The position numbers and the translations under genes are program-made. The notes under the pieces are model-generated. The model saw only the letters and a list, made by a program, of their open reading frames with translations. It was not told the origin of the DNA and did not search any database. A stretch of 64,000 bases of DNA from JAKEHA01 sp964560355. Its GTDB lineage: Bacteria > Krumholzibacteriota > Krumholzibacteriia > WVZY01 > JAKEHA01. The DNA lies in NCBI GenBank assembly GCA_964560355.1, contig CAZLLI010000002.1, positions 1 to 64,000 of the forward strand. Direction: 5' to 3'. How positions within the stretch are numbered: the stretch's first letter is position 1; each line of letters starts with the position of its first letter. Below, one piece after another: positions 1-7,640 of the stretch.

Positions 1-649
1 CGACGACGCGCTGCGCGCGTCGCTCGGGTGCGGGAACCCGACGCTCCTCGCCGAACTGCGCGCGGGCGAGACCGTGCTCGACCTCGGGTCGGGCGGCGGT
101 ATCGACGTGCTGCTGTCGGCGCGCCGCGTGGGTCCGACCGGGTTCGCCTACGGCATCGACATGACCGACGAAATGCTGGCGCTCGCGCGCGAGAACCAGC
201 GCCGCGCGGGGGCGACCAACGTCGAGTTCCGCAAGGGCACCATCGAAGCGCTCCCCCTTCCGGACGCGTCTGTCGACGTCGTGATCTCCAATTGTGTGAT
301 CAACCTGTCGGTCGACAAGCCGCGCGTGCTGGCGGAAGCATTCCGCGTGTTGAAGCCGGGAGGGCGGTTCGCGGTGAGCGACATCGTCGTGCGCCGGGAA
401 CTGCCGGAGCCGATGCGGAAGAGCGCCGAGTTGTGGGCCGGGTGCGTGGCCGGCGCGCTCGATGAGTCGACCTACCGGGCATATCTGCGCGAAGCCGGCT
501 TCGTCGACATCGAAGTGGTCCCGACGCGCGTCTACGGCGCCGAGGACGTTCGCGAGATGGCGGGCGAGCGTCTCGACGACGACACGGTCGCGCGACTCGA
601 CGGCGCCCTCATGAGCGCGTTCGTGCGGGCGCGCTCGCCCATGCAATGA
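1..649 (+). CDS. arsM: Arsenite methyltransferase ArsM, 5' end missing
   Basis: SAM-dependent methylation of As(III), a cytoplasmic arsenic detoxification step. The visible 215 residues are read in frame 2 and are open at the window edge, so the true start lies upstream. They show the SAM-binding motif LDLGSGGGIDVL, the family segment GIDMTDEMLALAR and the later motif SNCVINLS. Cysteines in SLGCGNP, SNCVINLS and WAGCVAG sit where ArsM proteins carry the As(III)-binding thiols, which separates this from generic class I methyltransferases. The gene ends 37 nt before a Cys-Gly peptide gene that probably shares its transcript. Family assignment is strong; substrate is inferred from the three cysteines. 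Confidence 0.9.
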   Translation, partial: DDALRASLGCGNPTLLAELRAGETVLDLGSGGGIDVLLSARRVGPTGFAYGIDMTDEMLALARENQRRAGATNVEFRKGTIEALPLPDASVDVVISNCVINLSVDKPRVLAEAFRVLKPGGRFAVSDIVVRRELPEPMRKSAELWAGCVAGALDESTYRAYLREAGFVDIEVVPTRVYGAEDVREMAGERLDDDTVARLDGALMSAFVRARSPMQ

Positions 650-670
650 ACGACGACGGGGCTCGATATC

Positions 671-680
671 GGAAAGGAGG
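671..680 (+). promoter_or_regulatory. Near-perfect Shine-Dalgarno for the Cys-Gly peptide
   Basis: The run AAAGGAGGTG just before ATG 687 is almost fully complementary to the usual 3' end of 16S rRNA, with six to seven bases between its core and the start. It is one of the strongest ribosome binding sites in the window and is the main argument that the tiny downstream ORF is translated. Confidence 0.75.
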
Positions 681-686
681 TGCGCG

Positions 687-755
687 ATGATGATCAACGC
701 GTGTGGTTGTGGCTGCGGTTGCGGCGGTGGTTGCGGCTGCGGTTGCGGTGACTAG
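687..755 (+). CDS. 22-residue Cys-Gly-rich peptide downstream of arsM
   Basis: A 22-codon ORF with two consecutive ATG codons encodes MMINA followed by alternating Cys and Gly (seven Cys in 15 residues) and ends in Asp. I do not recognise a named family. It has a near-consensus Shine-Dalgarno and lies 37 nt after arsM. It is followed within 10 nt by a strong hairpin, so it looks like the last cistron of an arsM transcript. Seven thiols in CGC spacing suggest soft-metal or metalloid binding, as in metallothioneins; a RiPP-like precursor is another option. A TGYGGY simple repeat with no coding role is the null hypothesis, but start, SD and stop placement argue against it. Function is inference only. 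Confidence 0.6.
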   Translation: MMINACGCGCGCGGGCGCGCGD

Positions 756-762
756 CGAATTG

Positions 763-788
763 GGGGCGCCGGCGAGAGCCGGCGCCCC
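763..788. terminator. Hairpin between Cys-Gly peptide and imuB
   Basis: An 11-bp perfect GC stem (763-773 with 778-788) closed by a GAGA tetraloop lies 7 nt after the peptide stop and 3 nt before the end of imuB on the other strand. There is no long T tract. Its position between convergent genes suggests a bidirectional terminator. Confidence 0.7.
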
Positions 789-791
789 GCT

Positions 792-2318
792 TCATTCCAC
801 CTCTCCTTGGATGAACCACCCCATGCGACGCCGGTCGTAGAACATCCACAGCGCGCGTCCGTTCGACGTGCGCACGAAGTAGTACTCGCGTTGTACCTCG
901 CGCGTCCACCATCCCCCCGCGACGATGTAGGGCCCGAAGGTCTCGCGCACCGTGCCTTCGTCGATGTGCTTCAAGAGCTCCGCTTGCGCGTCGCGACGGC
1001 GCCCCGGCGAAAATGGAATCGGGCGCGCAAAGATGCGGCGCACGAGCGGCGGACGGCGCACCGCGCGCGGCGCGGGCGCTTCCACCGACGCAACCGGCTC
1101 CCAGTCGAAGCGCGCTTCGGGCAGGTGCCCGTCGCGCAGCACTGCCTTCACTACCGCGTGCTCTCCCAGCTCGGCGCGCACGCGCGCGAGCGCGCGCGCG
1201 GCCGCGGCGGCGTCGCGCCGGGGCTTGCTCGCAAACAAATCCACCTGCGTGTGCGACGCCGACACGCCGTCGATCTCGACGCGCACGTCGGTGACGCCGC
1301 GCGGGGTCGGCCCGGCCCGCGCGTGCGCCGCGGTCGCGCGCGCCGCGAGCACGGCGGCGAGCCGCAAGCGCACCAACTCGACGATCTGCACGAGGTCGAG
1401 CGTCGGCGAGGCGGGCTCCAGCCGCTCGGCGGTTTTGCCGCCGTCGTCGAACTCGAGCTGGATGGTGACGGCGCGCAACACTTCGCCGCGCTCGTCGAGC
1501 GCGCGCACCAGCGACTGGATGCTGCGGTCGACGACCGCCATCAAACGCTCGAGGTCGGCTTCGGCGTAGTCGAGGTGGACGGTGGCAGCGACGGGGTCGC
1601 GCGCGGGACGCGGTTGCAAGGGAGCGGCGAGCGCGCCGCTTCCGACTTGGTGCAAGCGGTACGCGTCCTCGCCGAAGCGGGTGCGGATTCCGTTGGCGGG
1701 GAGCGCGAGGAATTCGCCGAGGGTCGCGACACCGAGCTTGGCCAGCGTGTCGCGCACGCCCGGGTCGACGCCGAGGCGGTCGAGCGGCACGCGCGCCGCG
1801 CGCTCGCGTTCGTCGATCTCGGTGTCGACGACGTCGGCGCGCGGGGTGGGATTCGCGCGCGCGAGCGCGTAGGCGCCGAAGCGCGAGAAGCCGACCACGA
1901 CCGCGGCGCGAAATCCCACGCGCGCGACCTCGTCGCCCACCCACGACGCCCACTTGCAGAGCGACGGGTAGAGGAGCGACAACCCCGACGCGCCCAGCCA
2001 GAACACCCCCGGCTCCGCCTGCGACGGCTCGACGTCGGGCGTGTAGAAGCGCAGCGCTTCCGTGAGCGCGTCGATGGCGCGGCGCACGTCGTCGCCGAGG
2101 GCGTCGCCCGCGTGGAGGCCGGGGCAAAGCGAAAGGGCGGCCGCGTAACGGAGACCGGGAAGGACGCGGCTCGCCCTGGCGCGTTCGTTCGACCACAGCA
2201 CCACACCCTGCGCGACGTCGCGATCGACCACCGCGACCGGGTGCTCGCTCCAGCTCGGGTGCTTACGTAACAGGAGCTGGAGCGGAAACTCCGGGAGGCT
2301 CACACACGCGATGCGCAT
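792..2318 (-). CDS. imuB: ImuB, catalytically inactive Y-family polymerase
   Basis: 508 residues with the Y-family (DinB/UmuC) fold followed by a C-terminal DUF6504-like segment (FGPYIVAGGWW ... REYYFVR ... WFIQGE). The N-terminal motif reads VSLPEFPLQ and the palm motif LGASGLSLL, so the catalytic Asp and Asp-Glu of active Y polymerases are absent, as expected for ImuB. Residues 358-362 are QVDLF, a good match to the beta-clamp binding pentapeptide. ImuB normally acts as an adaptor that brings DnaE2 and ImuA to the clamp for SOS mutagenesis. Here it follows imuA and a TfoX-N gene on the minus strand; no dnaE2 follows, because the next gene is the arsM peptide on the other strand. Confidence 0.9.
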   Translation of the reverse strand: MRIACVSLPEFPLQLLLRKHPSWSEHPVAVVDRDVAQGVVLWSNERARASRVLPGLRYAAALSLCPGLHAGDALGDDVRRAIDALTEALRFYTPDVEPSQAEPGVFWLGASGLSLLYPSLCKWASWVGDEVARVGFRAAVVVGFSRFGAYALARANPTPRADVVDTEIDERERAARVPLDRLGVDPGVRDTLAKLGVATLGEFLALPANGIRTRFGEDAYRLHQVGSGALAAPLQPRPARDPVAATVHLDYAEADLERLMAVVDRSIQSLVRALDERGEVLRAVTIQLEFDDGGKTAERLEPASPTLDLVQIVELVRLRLAAVLAARATAAHARAGPTPRGVTDVRVEIDGVSASHTQVDLFASKPRRDAAAAARALARVRAELGEHAVVKAVLRDGHLPEARFDWEPVASVEAPAPRAVRRPPLVRRIFARPIPFSPGRRRDAQAELLKHIDEGTVRETFGPYIVAGGWWTREVQREYYFVRTSNGRALWMFYDRRRMGWFIQGEVE

Positions 2319-2366
2319 GGGGTCGACCTCGAGATGCGGCGCGCTCGCGGGTGCGAGCGCGCGCGC

Positions 2367-2699
2367 TCATCGCGTCGGCAGCGTGCTCACGAACCCGACG
2401 CTGCGGTCGATCCATTGCTGCAACGCCGTCTCCGATGCGTAGCCCTCGCGCGCGACGTACACGAAGCCGGGCAGCGGCCGGCCGGTGAAGTCCATCGGGT
2501 GCGCGTACGGCTCGCGCAGCGCGTCGTCGTAGGCCGTGGGGCCCACGCGCACCACCAGCTTTTCGTCGAAGATGCCGCAGCACATGTTGCCTTCGAGCAG
2601 AAACGCGACGCCTCCGATGATCTGTCGTTCGGAGACACCGGGGGTGCCGTCGAGGGCGTTGCGGATCTTGCGCGCGGTCATGTCGTTGAACGGGGTCAT
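2367..2699 (-). CDS. TfoX N-terminal domain protein
   Basis: 110 residues matching the TfoX/Sxy N-terminal domain: GGVAFLLEGNMCCGIFDEKLVVRVG followed by MDFTGRPLPGFVYV, here quoted in parts. The domain is known from competence regulator TfoX, but short stand-alone copies are common and have no proven role. The start has a GAAAGGA Shine-Dalgarno 7 nt upstream. It sits between imuA and imuB, 122 nt after imuA and 48 nt before imuB, so it may be co-transcribed with the SOS genes. No DNA-binding motif is visible. Confidence 0.85.
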   Translation of the reverse strand: MTPFNDMTARKIRNALDGTPGVSERQIIGGVAFLLEGNMCCGIFDEKLVVRVGPTAYDDALREPYAHPMDFTGRPLPGFVYVAREGYASETALQQWIDRSVGFVSTLPTR

Positions 2700-2821
2700 G
2701 AGCGTCCTTTCTGCAAGCGATACGCGCGTCGCGGGTTCCCTCCGCTCTCAAGTCCTCGCGCGTGAATTTGTTGGAAACGCGCTGCGGAAGTTCGCGTCGG
2801 GAATCCCGCAACGCGCGCTGT

Positions 2822-3481
2822 TCAATGCAGTCCTTCCGGTCCGCGACACGCGCCGGCGTGGTGCCAGCCGGGGCCGCGTCGCTTGTCTTTGATCACGTGG
2901 ACTCCCCACGCGAAATGGTCGAAGCCTTCTTTCTCCACCGCGGTCTCGCCGCGGATCGAGATGAGCGAGCCGATCGAGAGCGCGTCGGTTTTCTTGCGCG
3001 TCAAGCACACGACGGCACTCTGGTGCGCGTGGGCCAGGCTCGAGAGCCGGCTTTGCACCGACATGGCGAGTCCGGCGTCGTGCGAGAGATCGAGAATCAC
3101 GAGCCCGAAACCGCCCGAGCGCAGCAAATGATCCGCGGCGCGCGCGGCCTTCGCGGTGGCGTCCGTGCGCACCACCACCAAGCCGTTCAAGTCGACGCCC
3201 GACGCGGCCACGTCGGGGGGATAGAAGCTCGACGAACCCGCTTCGATCCACGCCGCGGGCTCGCCGCGGTCTTGCGCTTCGAGCACCAGTGCGGTCGCCG
3301 CGGTGAGCGAAGCCCCCGCGGTGTCGCTCGACATCTCCACCATGCGACCCGCGAGCGCGTGCAAACTCCACTCGCGCGTGTCGGGCGAGGTGGGAGTCCC
3401 GGCTGGGAGACCCTGTCGGATTCCCAGCCGGGACAGCACGTGGACGAGTGGTGCGGAGGAGAGAACGTTGGCGGTCACCAT
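2822..3481 (-). CDS. imuA: ImuA, RecA-like SOS mutagenesis protein
   Basis: 219 residues of diverged RecA-like sequence. Family assignment rests on partial similarity (segments WIEAGSSSFYPPDVA and GGFGLVILDLS, which resemble the RecA/ImuA core) and on its place between lexA and imuB. The P-loop position reads SSDTAGASL rather than GKT, so ATP binding is probably lost, as in many ImuA proteins. ImuA contacts ImuB and RecA during damage-induced mutagenesis. An ATG start at 3481 is preceded by TATAAA (3491-3496) nine bases upstream, giving an almost leaderless transcript. No copy of the lexA palindrome is obvious in the 120-nt gap upstream. Confidence 0.75.
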   Translation of the reverse strand: MVTANVLSSAPLVHVLSRLGIRQGLPAGTPTSPDTREWSLHALAGRMVEMSSDTAGASLTAATALVLEAQDRGEPAAWIEAGSSSFYPPDVAASGVDLNGLVVVRTDATAKAARAADHLLRSGGFGLVILDLSHDAGLAMSVQSRLSSLAHAHQSAVVCLTRKKTDALSIGSLISIRGETAVEKEGFDHFAWGVHVIKDKRRGPGWHHAGACRGPEGLH

Positions 3482-3490
3482 GGCTGCTCA

Positions 3491-3496
3491 TTTATA
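3491..3496 (-). promoter_or_regulatory. -10 box of imuA
   Basis: TATAAA on the minus strand ends nine bases before the imuA ATG. No good -35 hexamer is apparent at 16-18 nt, so strength is uncertain. Confidence 0.45.
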
Positions 3497-3540
3497 GGTG
3501 CTTGGTTTCGGGTTGCGTCCCATTCGAACCGCGTTTCGCG

Positions 3541-3587
3541 GCGTCCCTCGCCGAGTGGTGCAGAAGGGAAGGACCGGCGAGGGACGC
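3541..3587 (-). terminator. 13-bp inverted repeat downstream of lexA
   Basis: A perfect 13-bp inverted repeat (GCGTCCCTCGCCG at 3541-3553 and its complement at 3575-3587) encloses a 21-nt loop. It begins 18 nt after the lexA stop and lies before imuA. It could end the lexA message or attenuate read-through into imuA. There is no T tract. Confidence 0.5.
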
Positions 3588-3604
3588 GCGCGTCACGTGG
3601 TTGG

Positions 3605-4243
3605 TCAGTCCAAATAGCGTCTGACTTCGATCACCTTGCCCAAAATCGTGACGTCGTTCGGGTCGACGACGATGGGTTCGAAGCTCGGGTTCTCCGGTTG
3701 CAGCACGACGCGCCCGCGATCCTTGCGCAGCGTCTTGACCGTCGCTTCGTCGCCGACCAAGGCGACCACGACGTCGCCGGCGTGGGCGGTCGGTTGCGCG
3801 CGCACGACCACGACGTCGCCGGGGAGAATCCCGATGCCCGTCATGCTTTCGCCGCGCACGCGGAGCGCGAAGAGCTGCTCGCTGTCGGCGCGTCGCGTGC
3901 CGCGTTGTACCGGCACGACGCCTTCGCGGTCTTCGATGGCGGCTTGCAGTCCGCCGGCTTGAATGTGACCCAAGAGGGGTGCGAAGACGGTCGGGCGTGC
4001 GAAGTCGACGCTCGACTCGGGCAGGGAATAGCCGCGTGCGCGCCCTTTGTGCTCGCCGAGCTCTTTGTGCAAGCGTCCTTCGGCGACCAGCTGCTCGAGG
4101 TGCGCCTGGGCCGTTTGTACGGCTTTGAATCCGAACCTCGCCTGCACTTCACGAACCGTCGGCGGTTTGCCATCGAGCAGCCGGTCGCGCATGAACTGGT
4201 AGATCGATTCCCGGGTTTCGCCTGGAGGAGTCTTGGGAGACAT
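3605..4243 (-). CDS. lexA: LexA repressor
   Basis: 212 residues from ATG 4243, chosen because an AAAGGA Shine-Dalgarno lies 7-8 nt upstream; an upstream in-frame ATG at 4276 lacks one. The N-terminal winged helix (PPTVREVQARFGF ... HLEQLVAEGRL) is followed by the S24 peptidase domain. The self-cleavage site is Ala-Gly in HIQAGGL, the nucleophile Ser is in GESMTGIGILPGD, and the Lys is in ATVKTLRKD. LexA represses SOS genes until RecA filaments trigger self-cleavage. It lies directly upstream of imuA-tfoX-imuB on the same strand and has a palindrome inside its own promoter, implying autoregulation. Confidence 0.95.
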   Translation of the reverse strand: MSPKTPPGETRESIYQFMRDRLLDGKPPTVREVQARFGFKAVQTAQAHLEQLVAEGRLHKELGEHKGRARGYSLPESSVDFARPTVFAPLLGHIQAGGLQAAIEDREGVVPVQRGTRRADSEQLFALRVRGESMTGIGILPGDVVVVRAQPTAHAGDVVVALVGDEATVKTLRKDRGRVVLQPENPSFEPIVVDPNDVTILGKVIEVRRYLD

Positions 4244-4321
4244 TTCGGTTCCTTTCCGCTCCGGGCGGGTTATCATCGGCGCGGTCCTATTGCCGCGCCG
4301 CCCGTCCGATCAACGAAAGAC

Positions 4322-4350
4322 AGTAAACAGACAATTGTCTTGTTTGGCAA
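4322..4350 (-). promoter_or_regulatory. lexA promoter with palindromic operator
   Basis: On the minus strand, -35 TTGCCA (4345-4350) and -10 TTTACT (4322-4327) are separated by exactly 17 nt. That spacer contains the perfect 12-bp palindrome AGACAATTGTCT (4329-4340). A palindrome filling the spacer of the lexA promoter is what an autoregulatory LexA box should look like, although its sequence differs from the E. coli CTGT-N8-ACAG box. Transcription would start near 4315. Confidence 0.7.
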
Positions 4351-4414
4351 GAGCCTTTATTTTGGGGTCGTCGAGGCAGGCGAGCCCGAGGGGTTGGGGT
4401 AAAGCGGTGGTTCC

Positions 4415-4723
4415 GTGAAGGCCGGATACGTCTACGTCTGGGAGTTCGTGGTTACGCGCGATCGGGCGCGTGACTTCGAACGGGCCTACGGCGTCGACGG
4501 CGATTGGGAGCGCTTGTTTCGGCGCGCCGACGGTTATCTGCGCACCGAGCTGATTCGCGACCGCGGGCGGCCGGAGCGGTATCTCACCATCGACTACTGG
4601 GAGTCGAAGGCCGCCTTCGACGCGTTTCGATCCCGCTTCGCGCCGGAGTTCGAAGCCCTCGACGCGGCGTGCGCCGCGCTCACGACCCGCGAAACCGAAA
4701 TCGGCCAGTTCGAGCTCGCATGA
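4415..4723 (+). CDS. Antibiotic biosynthesis monooxygenase-type (ABM) protein
   Basis: 102 residues from a GTG start with the short dimeric ferredoxin-like ABM fold pattern: YVWEFVVTRDRARDFERAY, then DGYLRTEL, and YLTIDYWESKAAFDAF. The last is the usual WESKEAFDAF-like signature. ABM proteins include heme-degrading and quinol-oxidising monooxygenases, but many have no known substrate; none of the specific active-site sets is clear here. It is divergent from lexA and 30 nt ahead of a VOC protein gene. Confidence 0.7.
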   Translation: MKAGYVYVWEFVVTRDRARDFERAYGVDGDWERLFRRADGYLRTELIRDRGRPERYLTIDYWESKAAFDAFRSRFAPEFEALDAACAALTTRETEIGQFELA

Positions 4724-4753
4724 TTACCGGCGACCCTGAAACGGAGGCATGAG

Positions 4754-5146
4754 GTGGCGAGCATTTATCAAATCACGCCCTTCCTGCACGTGCGCGACAT
4801 CGAGCAGGGAATCGATTTCTTCACGCGCGTGCTGGGCTTCGAGCTGAAATTCCACTTCGACACCTACGCCTATTTCGAGAAGGGCGACGCCGCGCTGCGC
4901 ATGCTCGAGGAGCCCACGCGACCGCTGCCGGTTCCGGGCGACAAGGTGCGCATCACGGTCTACGTCGACGTCGACGACGTCGATTCGTTGTACGAATCGA
5001 TCCTGCCGGGATTGCAAACGCTCCCCGCGGGCGACTTCTTGCCGCCCAAGGACACGCCGTACGACCAGCGCGAGGTCCACGTGCGCATGCCCGACGGGCA
5101 GTGGCTGTGCTTCGGCGCGCCCATCGTGAACAAGTGGCATGGCTAG
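4754..5146 (+). CDS. VOC-family (glyoxalase/bleomycin-resistance fold) protein
   Basis: 130 residues from GTG 4754. The start ITPFLHVRDIEQGIDFFTRVLGFEL is typical of a vicinal-oxygen-chelate domain, and the end EVHVRMPDGQWLCFG is the second betaalphabeta unit. A paired structure with metal binding is expected of the family; the ligand set is not clear enough to assign glyoxalase I. It overlaps the next gene by 8 nt, suggesting translational coupling. Confidence 0.8.
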   Translation: MASIYQITPFLHVRDIEQGIDFFTRVLGFELKFHFDTYAYFEKGDAALRMLEEPTRPLPVPGDKVRITVYVDVDDVDSLYESILPGLQTLPAGDFLPPKDTPYDQREVHVRMPDGQWLCFGAPIVNKWHG

Positions 5147-6335
5147 CGCGCGCGCGATGACTGCAACCCGCGTCGCCTCGGTCGACCTCATTCGCGGCGC
5201 GGTCATGGTGCTGATGGCGATCGACCACGTGCGCGTGTTCGCGGGCGTGCCCGCGGGAGGCCCCGACCCCGCGGTCTTCTTCACGCGCTGGATCACGCAC
5301 TTCTGCGCGCCGGCCTTCATCTTCCTCGCCGGCACCAGCGCCTTCTTCTACGGACGCACGCACGCGGATCTGTCGCGCTTTCTGGTGACGCGCGGCGTGT
5401 GGCTGGTGGTCCTCGAGCTCACGTTCATGCGTTTCGCGTGGACGTTCAATTTCGACTACGCGCACTACGAGATGGCGGGTGTAATCTGGGTCATCGGGTG
5501 GTGCATGATTCTCATGGCGGCGATCGCCAAGCTGCCGCTGCGTGCGATCGCGCTGTTCGGGGTCGTCGTAATCGCGGCGCACAATCTGCTCGACGCGCAC
5601 GCGGGGGCGGTGTTCACGGCCGCGAACGGTTCGCTCGGGTGGCTGGTGAAGATTCTCTACGTGGGATTCTTCGCGGGTCCCATTTCGGCGGGGGAGAACG
5701 GGCCCAATCTCATCGTGCTGTATTCGATCGTGCCGTGGGTCGGCGTGATGGCGGCGGGCTACGCGTTCGCTTCCGTGCTCGCGATGGAGCCCGCGCGCCG
5801 CGACCGCGTCTGCACCGCGATCGGCGTCGGCGCGGTCGCGCTCTTTCTGGTGCTGCGCGGCTTCGACGTCTACGGCGATCCCCATCCGTGGCGCGCGCAG
5901 GTGCACGAGGGCGACCCGCCCATGCCGGCGCCGCTCGCGTTCCTCAATACCACAAAGTATCCGGCGTCGCTGCTCTTTCTATTGATGACGCTGGGGCCGG
6001 CGATCGCGGCGATTCCGGTGCTCGAGCGCGCGCGCGGCGCGCTGGCGCGCGCGATCACCGTCTTCGGTCGCGTCCCGTTCTTTTTCTACGTGCTCCACAT
6101 TCCGCTCATCCACGCGCTCGCGATCGGCGTCTCGCTCGCGCGCACCGGCGCCGTCGACCCGTGGCTGTTCGCGAATCACCCCATGGGCGCGCCGCCTGCG
6201 CCCGACGGTTATCGCTGGGGTCTCCCGCTGTTGTATGCGGTGTGGGCGGTCGCGGTCGTGCTATTGTTCGTCGCGTGCCGGTGGTTCGCGGGTGTGAAGG
6301 CGCGCCGTCGCGACCCTTGGCTTCGCTACCTCTAG
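5139..6335 (+). CDS. DUF1624 / heparan-alpha-glucosaminide acetyltransferase-like membrane protein
   Basis: 398 residues with about nine to ten hydrophobic segments. The N-terminus ASVDLIRGAVMVLMAIDHVR with the following HFCAPAFIFLAGTSAFFYGR is the hallmark of the DUF1624/HGSNAT-like integral membrane family, related to YeiB and acyltransferase-3 proteins. The Asp-His of the first helix (AIDHVR) is the conserved polar pair. It may transfer acyl groups across the inner membrane, but the substrate is unknown. Starts inside the VOC gene; an alternative ATG lies at 5157. Confidence 0.8.
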   Translation: MASARAMTATRVASVDLIRGAVMVLMAIDHVRVFAGVPAGGPDPAVFFTRWITHFCAPAFIFLAGTSAFFYGRTHADLSRFLVTRGVWLVVLELTFMRFAWTFNFDYAHYEMAGVIWVIGWCMILMAAIAKLPLRAIALFGVVVIAAHNLLDAHAGAVFTAANGSLGWLVKILYVGFFAGPISAGENGPNLIVLYSIVPWVGVMAAGYAFASVLAMEPARRDRVCTAIGVGAVALFLVLRGFDVYGDPHPWRAQVHEGDPPMPAPLAFLNTTKYPASLLFLLMTLGPAIAAIPVLERARGALARAITVFGRVPFFFYVLHIPLIHALAIGVSLARTGAVDPWLFANHPMGAPPAPDGYRWGLPLLYAVWAVAVVLLFVACRWFAGVKARRRDPWLRYL

Positions 6336-6345
6336 CGGAGGAATC

Positions 6346-6750
6346 GTGGCCGGATATTCGGGAACCCCGCTCGCGCAGAAGCTCGGCATCAAGGAATCGC
6401 ACAGCGTGCTGCTCGACGGCGCGCCCGCGCACGTTCGCGCGCTGCTCGAGCCGCTGCCGAAGTCCGTGCGCTTCGTCTCCAAGCCGTCGGCGTCGACCGA
6501 CATCGTGCACGTGTTCGGCACCAAGAAGTCGGCGCTCGCGCGCGCGCTCGCGAGCTATCGCAAGCGCCTCGGCCCCGACGCCACCGTGTGGGTGTCGTGG
6601 CCCAAGAAGGCGTCGAAAGTCCCGACCGACGTCACCGAGGACGTGATCCGCGCGGTGGCACTCCCGCTCGGATTCGTCGACGTCAAGGTGTGCGCGGTCG
6701 ACGAAACGTGGTCGGGGTTGAAGCTCGTCGTGCGCAAGGCCCTCCGCTGA
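6346..6750 (+). CDS. DUF3052 family protein
   Basis: 134 residues from GTG 6346 with a GGAG Shine-Dalgarno. Sequence begins MAGYSGTPLAQKLGIKESH and contains VWVSWPKKASKVPTDVTEDV and GFVDVKVCAVDETWSGLKLV, the conserved blocks of DUF3052. The family is widespread in high-GC bacteria, soluble, and without known biochemical function. It lies 10 nt after the DUF1624 gene and 12 nt before a small membrane protein, so a common transcript is likely. Confidence 0.85.
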   Translation: MAGYSGTPLAQKLGIKESHSVLLDGAPAHVRALLEPLPKSVRFVSKPSASTDIVHVFGTKKSALARALASYRKRLGPDATVWVSWPKKASKVPTDVTEDVIRAVALPLGFVDVKVCAVDETWSGLKLVVRKALR

Positions 6751-6762
6751 CGAAAGGAAGCC

Positions 6763-7167
6763 ATGGTTCTCTCGCTGCTCGCGGTCACGCTCCTCATCGC
6801 GGTGCTGGTGTCGTTCGGCGTCGCGCGCCTGTTTCGCGGTTCGCTGCGCACGATTCTCAACCGCATCCTGGCGCCGGAACTCGCAGGGGCATGGAACAAG
6901 TACATTACGTTCGCGATCTACGTGGTGGGGATTTCGGGCGGCGTGCGCATTTGGGAGATCGAAAAGTACATCACGCCGCGCGGCCCCGACGAAGCCCCCA
7001 TCGTGCTCAACTCCGACCGCTGGCTCCTGGAGTCGTACCGCACCGTGATCGCGACCTTGCAAAGCACGGCGTGGATGCTGCTGGTGGTGTTCGCGGTGAC
7101 GCTGATCGCCGTTGTCATCGTGCGCGGGCAGGAGATGAAGCACGGGAAGCACGCGGGCGGGTCGTGA
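6763..7167 (+). CDS. Small membrane protein of unknown function
   Basis: 134 residues with hydrophobic helices near residues 1-22 and 104-125, plus a shorter apolar segment around residues 45-60 (YITFAIYVVGISGGVRIW). I do not recognise a family. A GAAAGGA Shine-Dalgarno precedes ATG 6763, and the stop TGA overlaps the next ATG by one base (TGATG), indicating coupling to the acetyltransferase gene. Confidence 0.6.
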   Translation: MVLSLLAVTLLIAVLVSFGVARLFRGSLRTILNRILAPELAGAWNKYITFAIYVVGISGGVRIWEIEKYITPRGPDEAPIVLNSDRWLLESYRTVIATLQSTAWMLLVVFAVTLIAVVIVRGQEMKHGKHAGGS

Positions 7168-7640
7168 TGCACGCGATCGTCCCCGCCGAGAGCGACGAAC
7201 AATTCGCACGCGCGCGCGTGTTGTTCGAAGAGTACGCGGCCGCGCTCGGCGTCGACTTGTGCTTCCAAAATTTCGACCAAGAGCTCGCCGACCTGCGCGG
7301 CCAGTACGCGCGCCCCGACGGCTGCCTGCTCCTCGCGACCCACGACGGCGCGCTCGCGGGGTGCGTCGCGCTCCGGCGCTTCGAGGGCGACGTGTGCGAG
7401 ATGAAGCGGCTCTACGTGCGTCCCGCCTTTCGCGGGCTGCGCCTCGGTCGCGTGCTGGCGGAGCGGATCATCGACGAGGCGCGACGCCTCGGTTACCGCC
7501 GCATGCGCCTCGACACGCTCCCGTCGATGCGCGAAGCGCAAGCTCTCTACCAATCGCTCGGCTTTCGCGTGACGGACGCGTATCGATTCAACCCCGTCGC
7601 GGGGACCGTCTACATGGAGATGGAACTCGCGGCTCGCTAG
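7167..7640 (+). CDS. GNAT-family N-acetyltransferase
   Basis: 157 residues from ATG 7167, chosen because it overlaps the preceding stop. The acetyl-CoA binding motif is VRPAFRGLRLGRVLAERII (an R-x-x-G-x-G/A variant), preceded by CEMKRLYV and followed by MRLDTLPSMREAQALYQSLGF. This order (motif A, then the LY-SLGF segment) is typical of GNAT enzymes acting on small molecules or amino acids. Substrate unknown. It converges on a minus-strand membrane gene, and the two stop codons overlap. Confidence 0.85.
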   Translation: MHAIVPAESDEQFARARVLFEEYAAALGVDLCFQNFDQELADLRGQYARPDGCLLLATHDGALAGCVALRRFEGDVCEMKRLYVRPAFRGLRLGRVLAERIIDEARRLGYRRMRLDTLPSMREAQALYQSLGFRVTDAYRFNPVAGTVYMEMELAAR

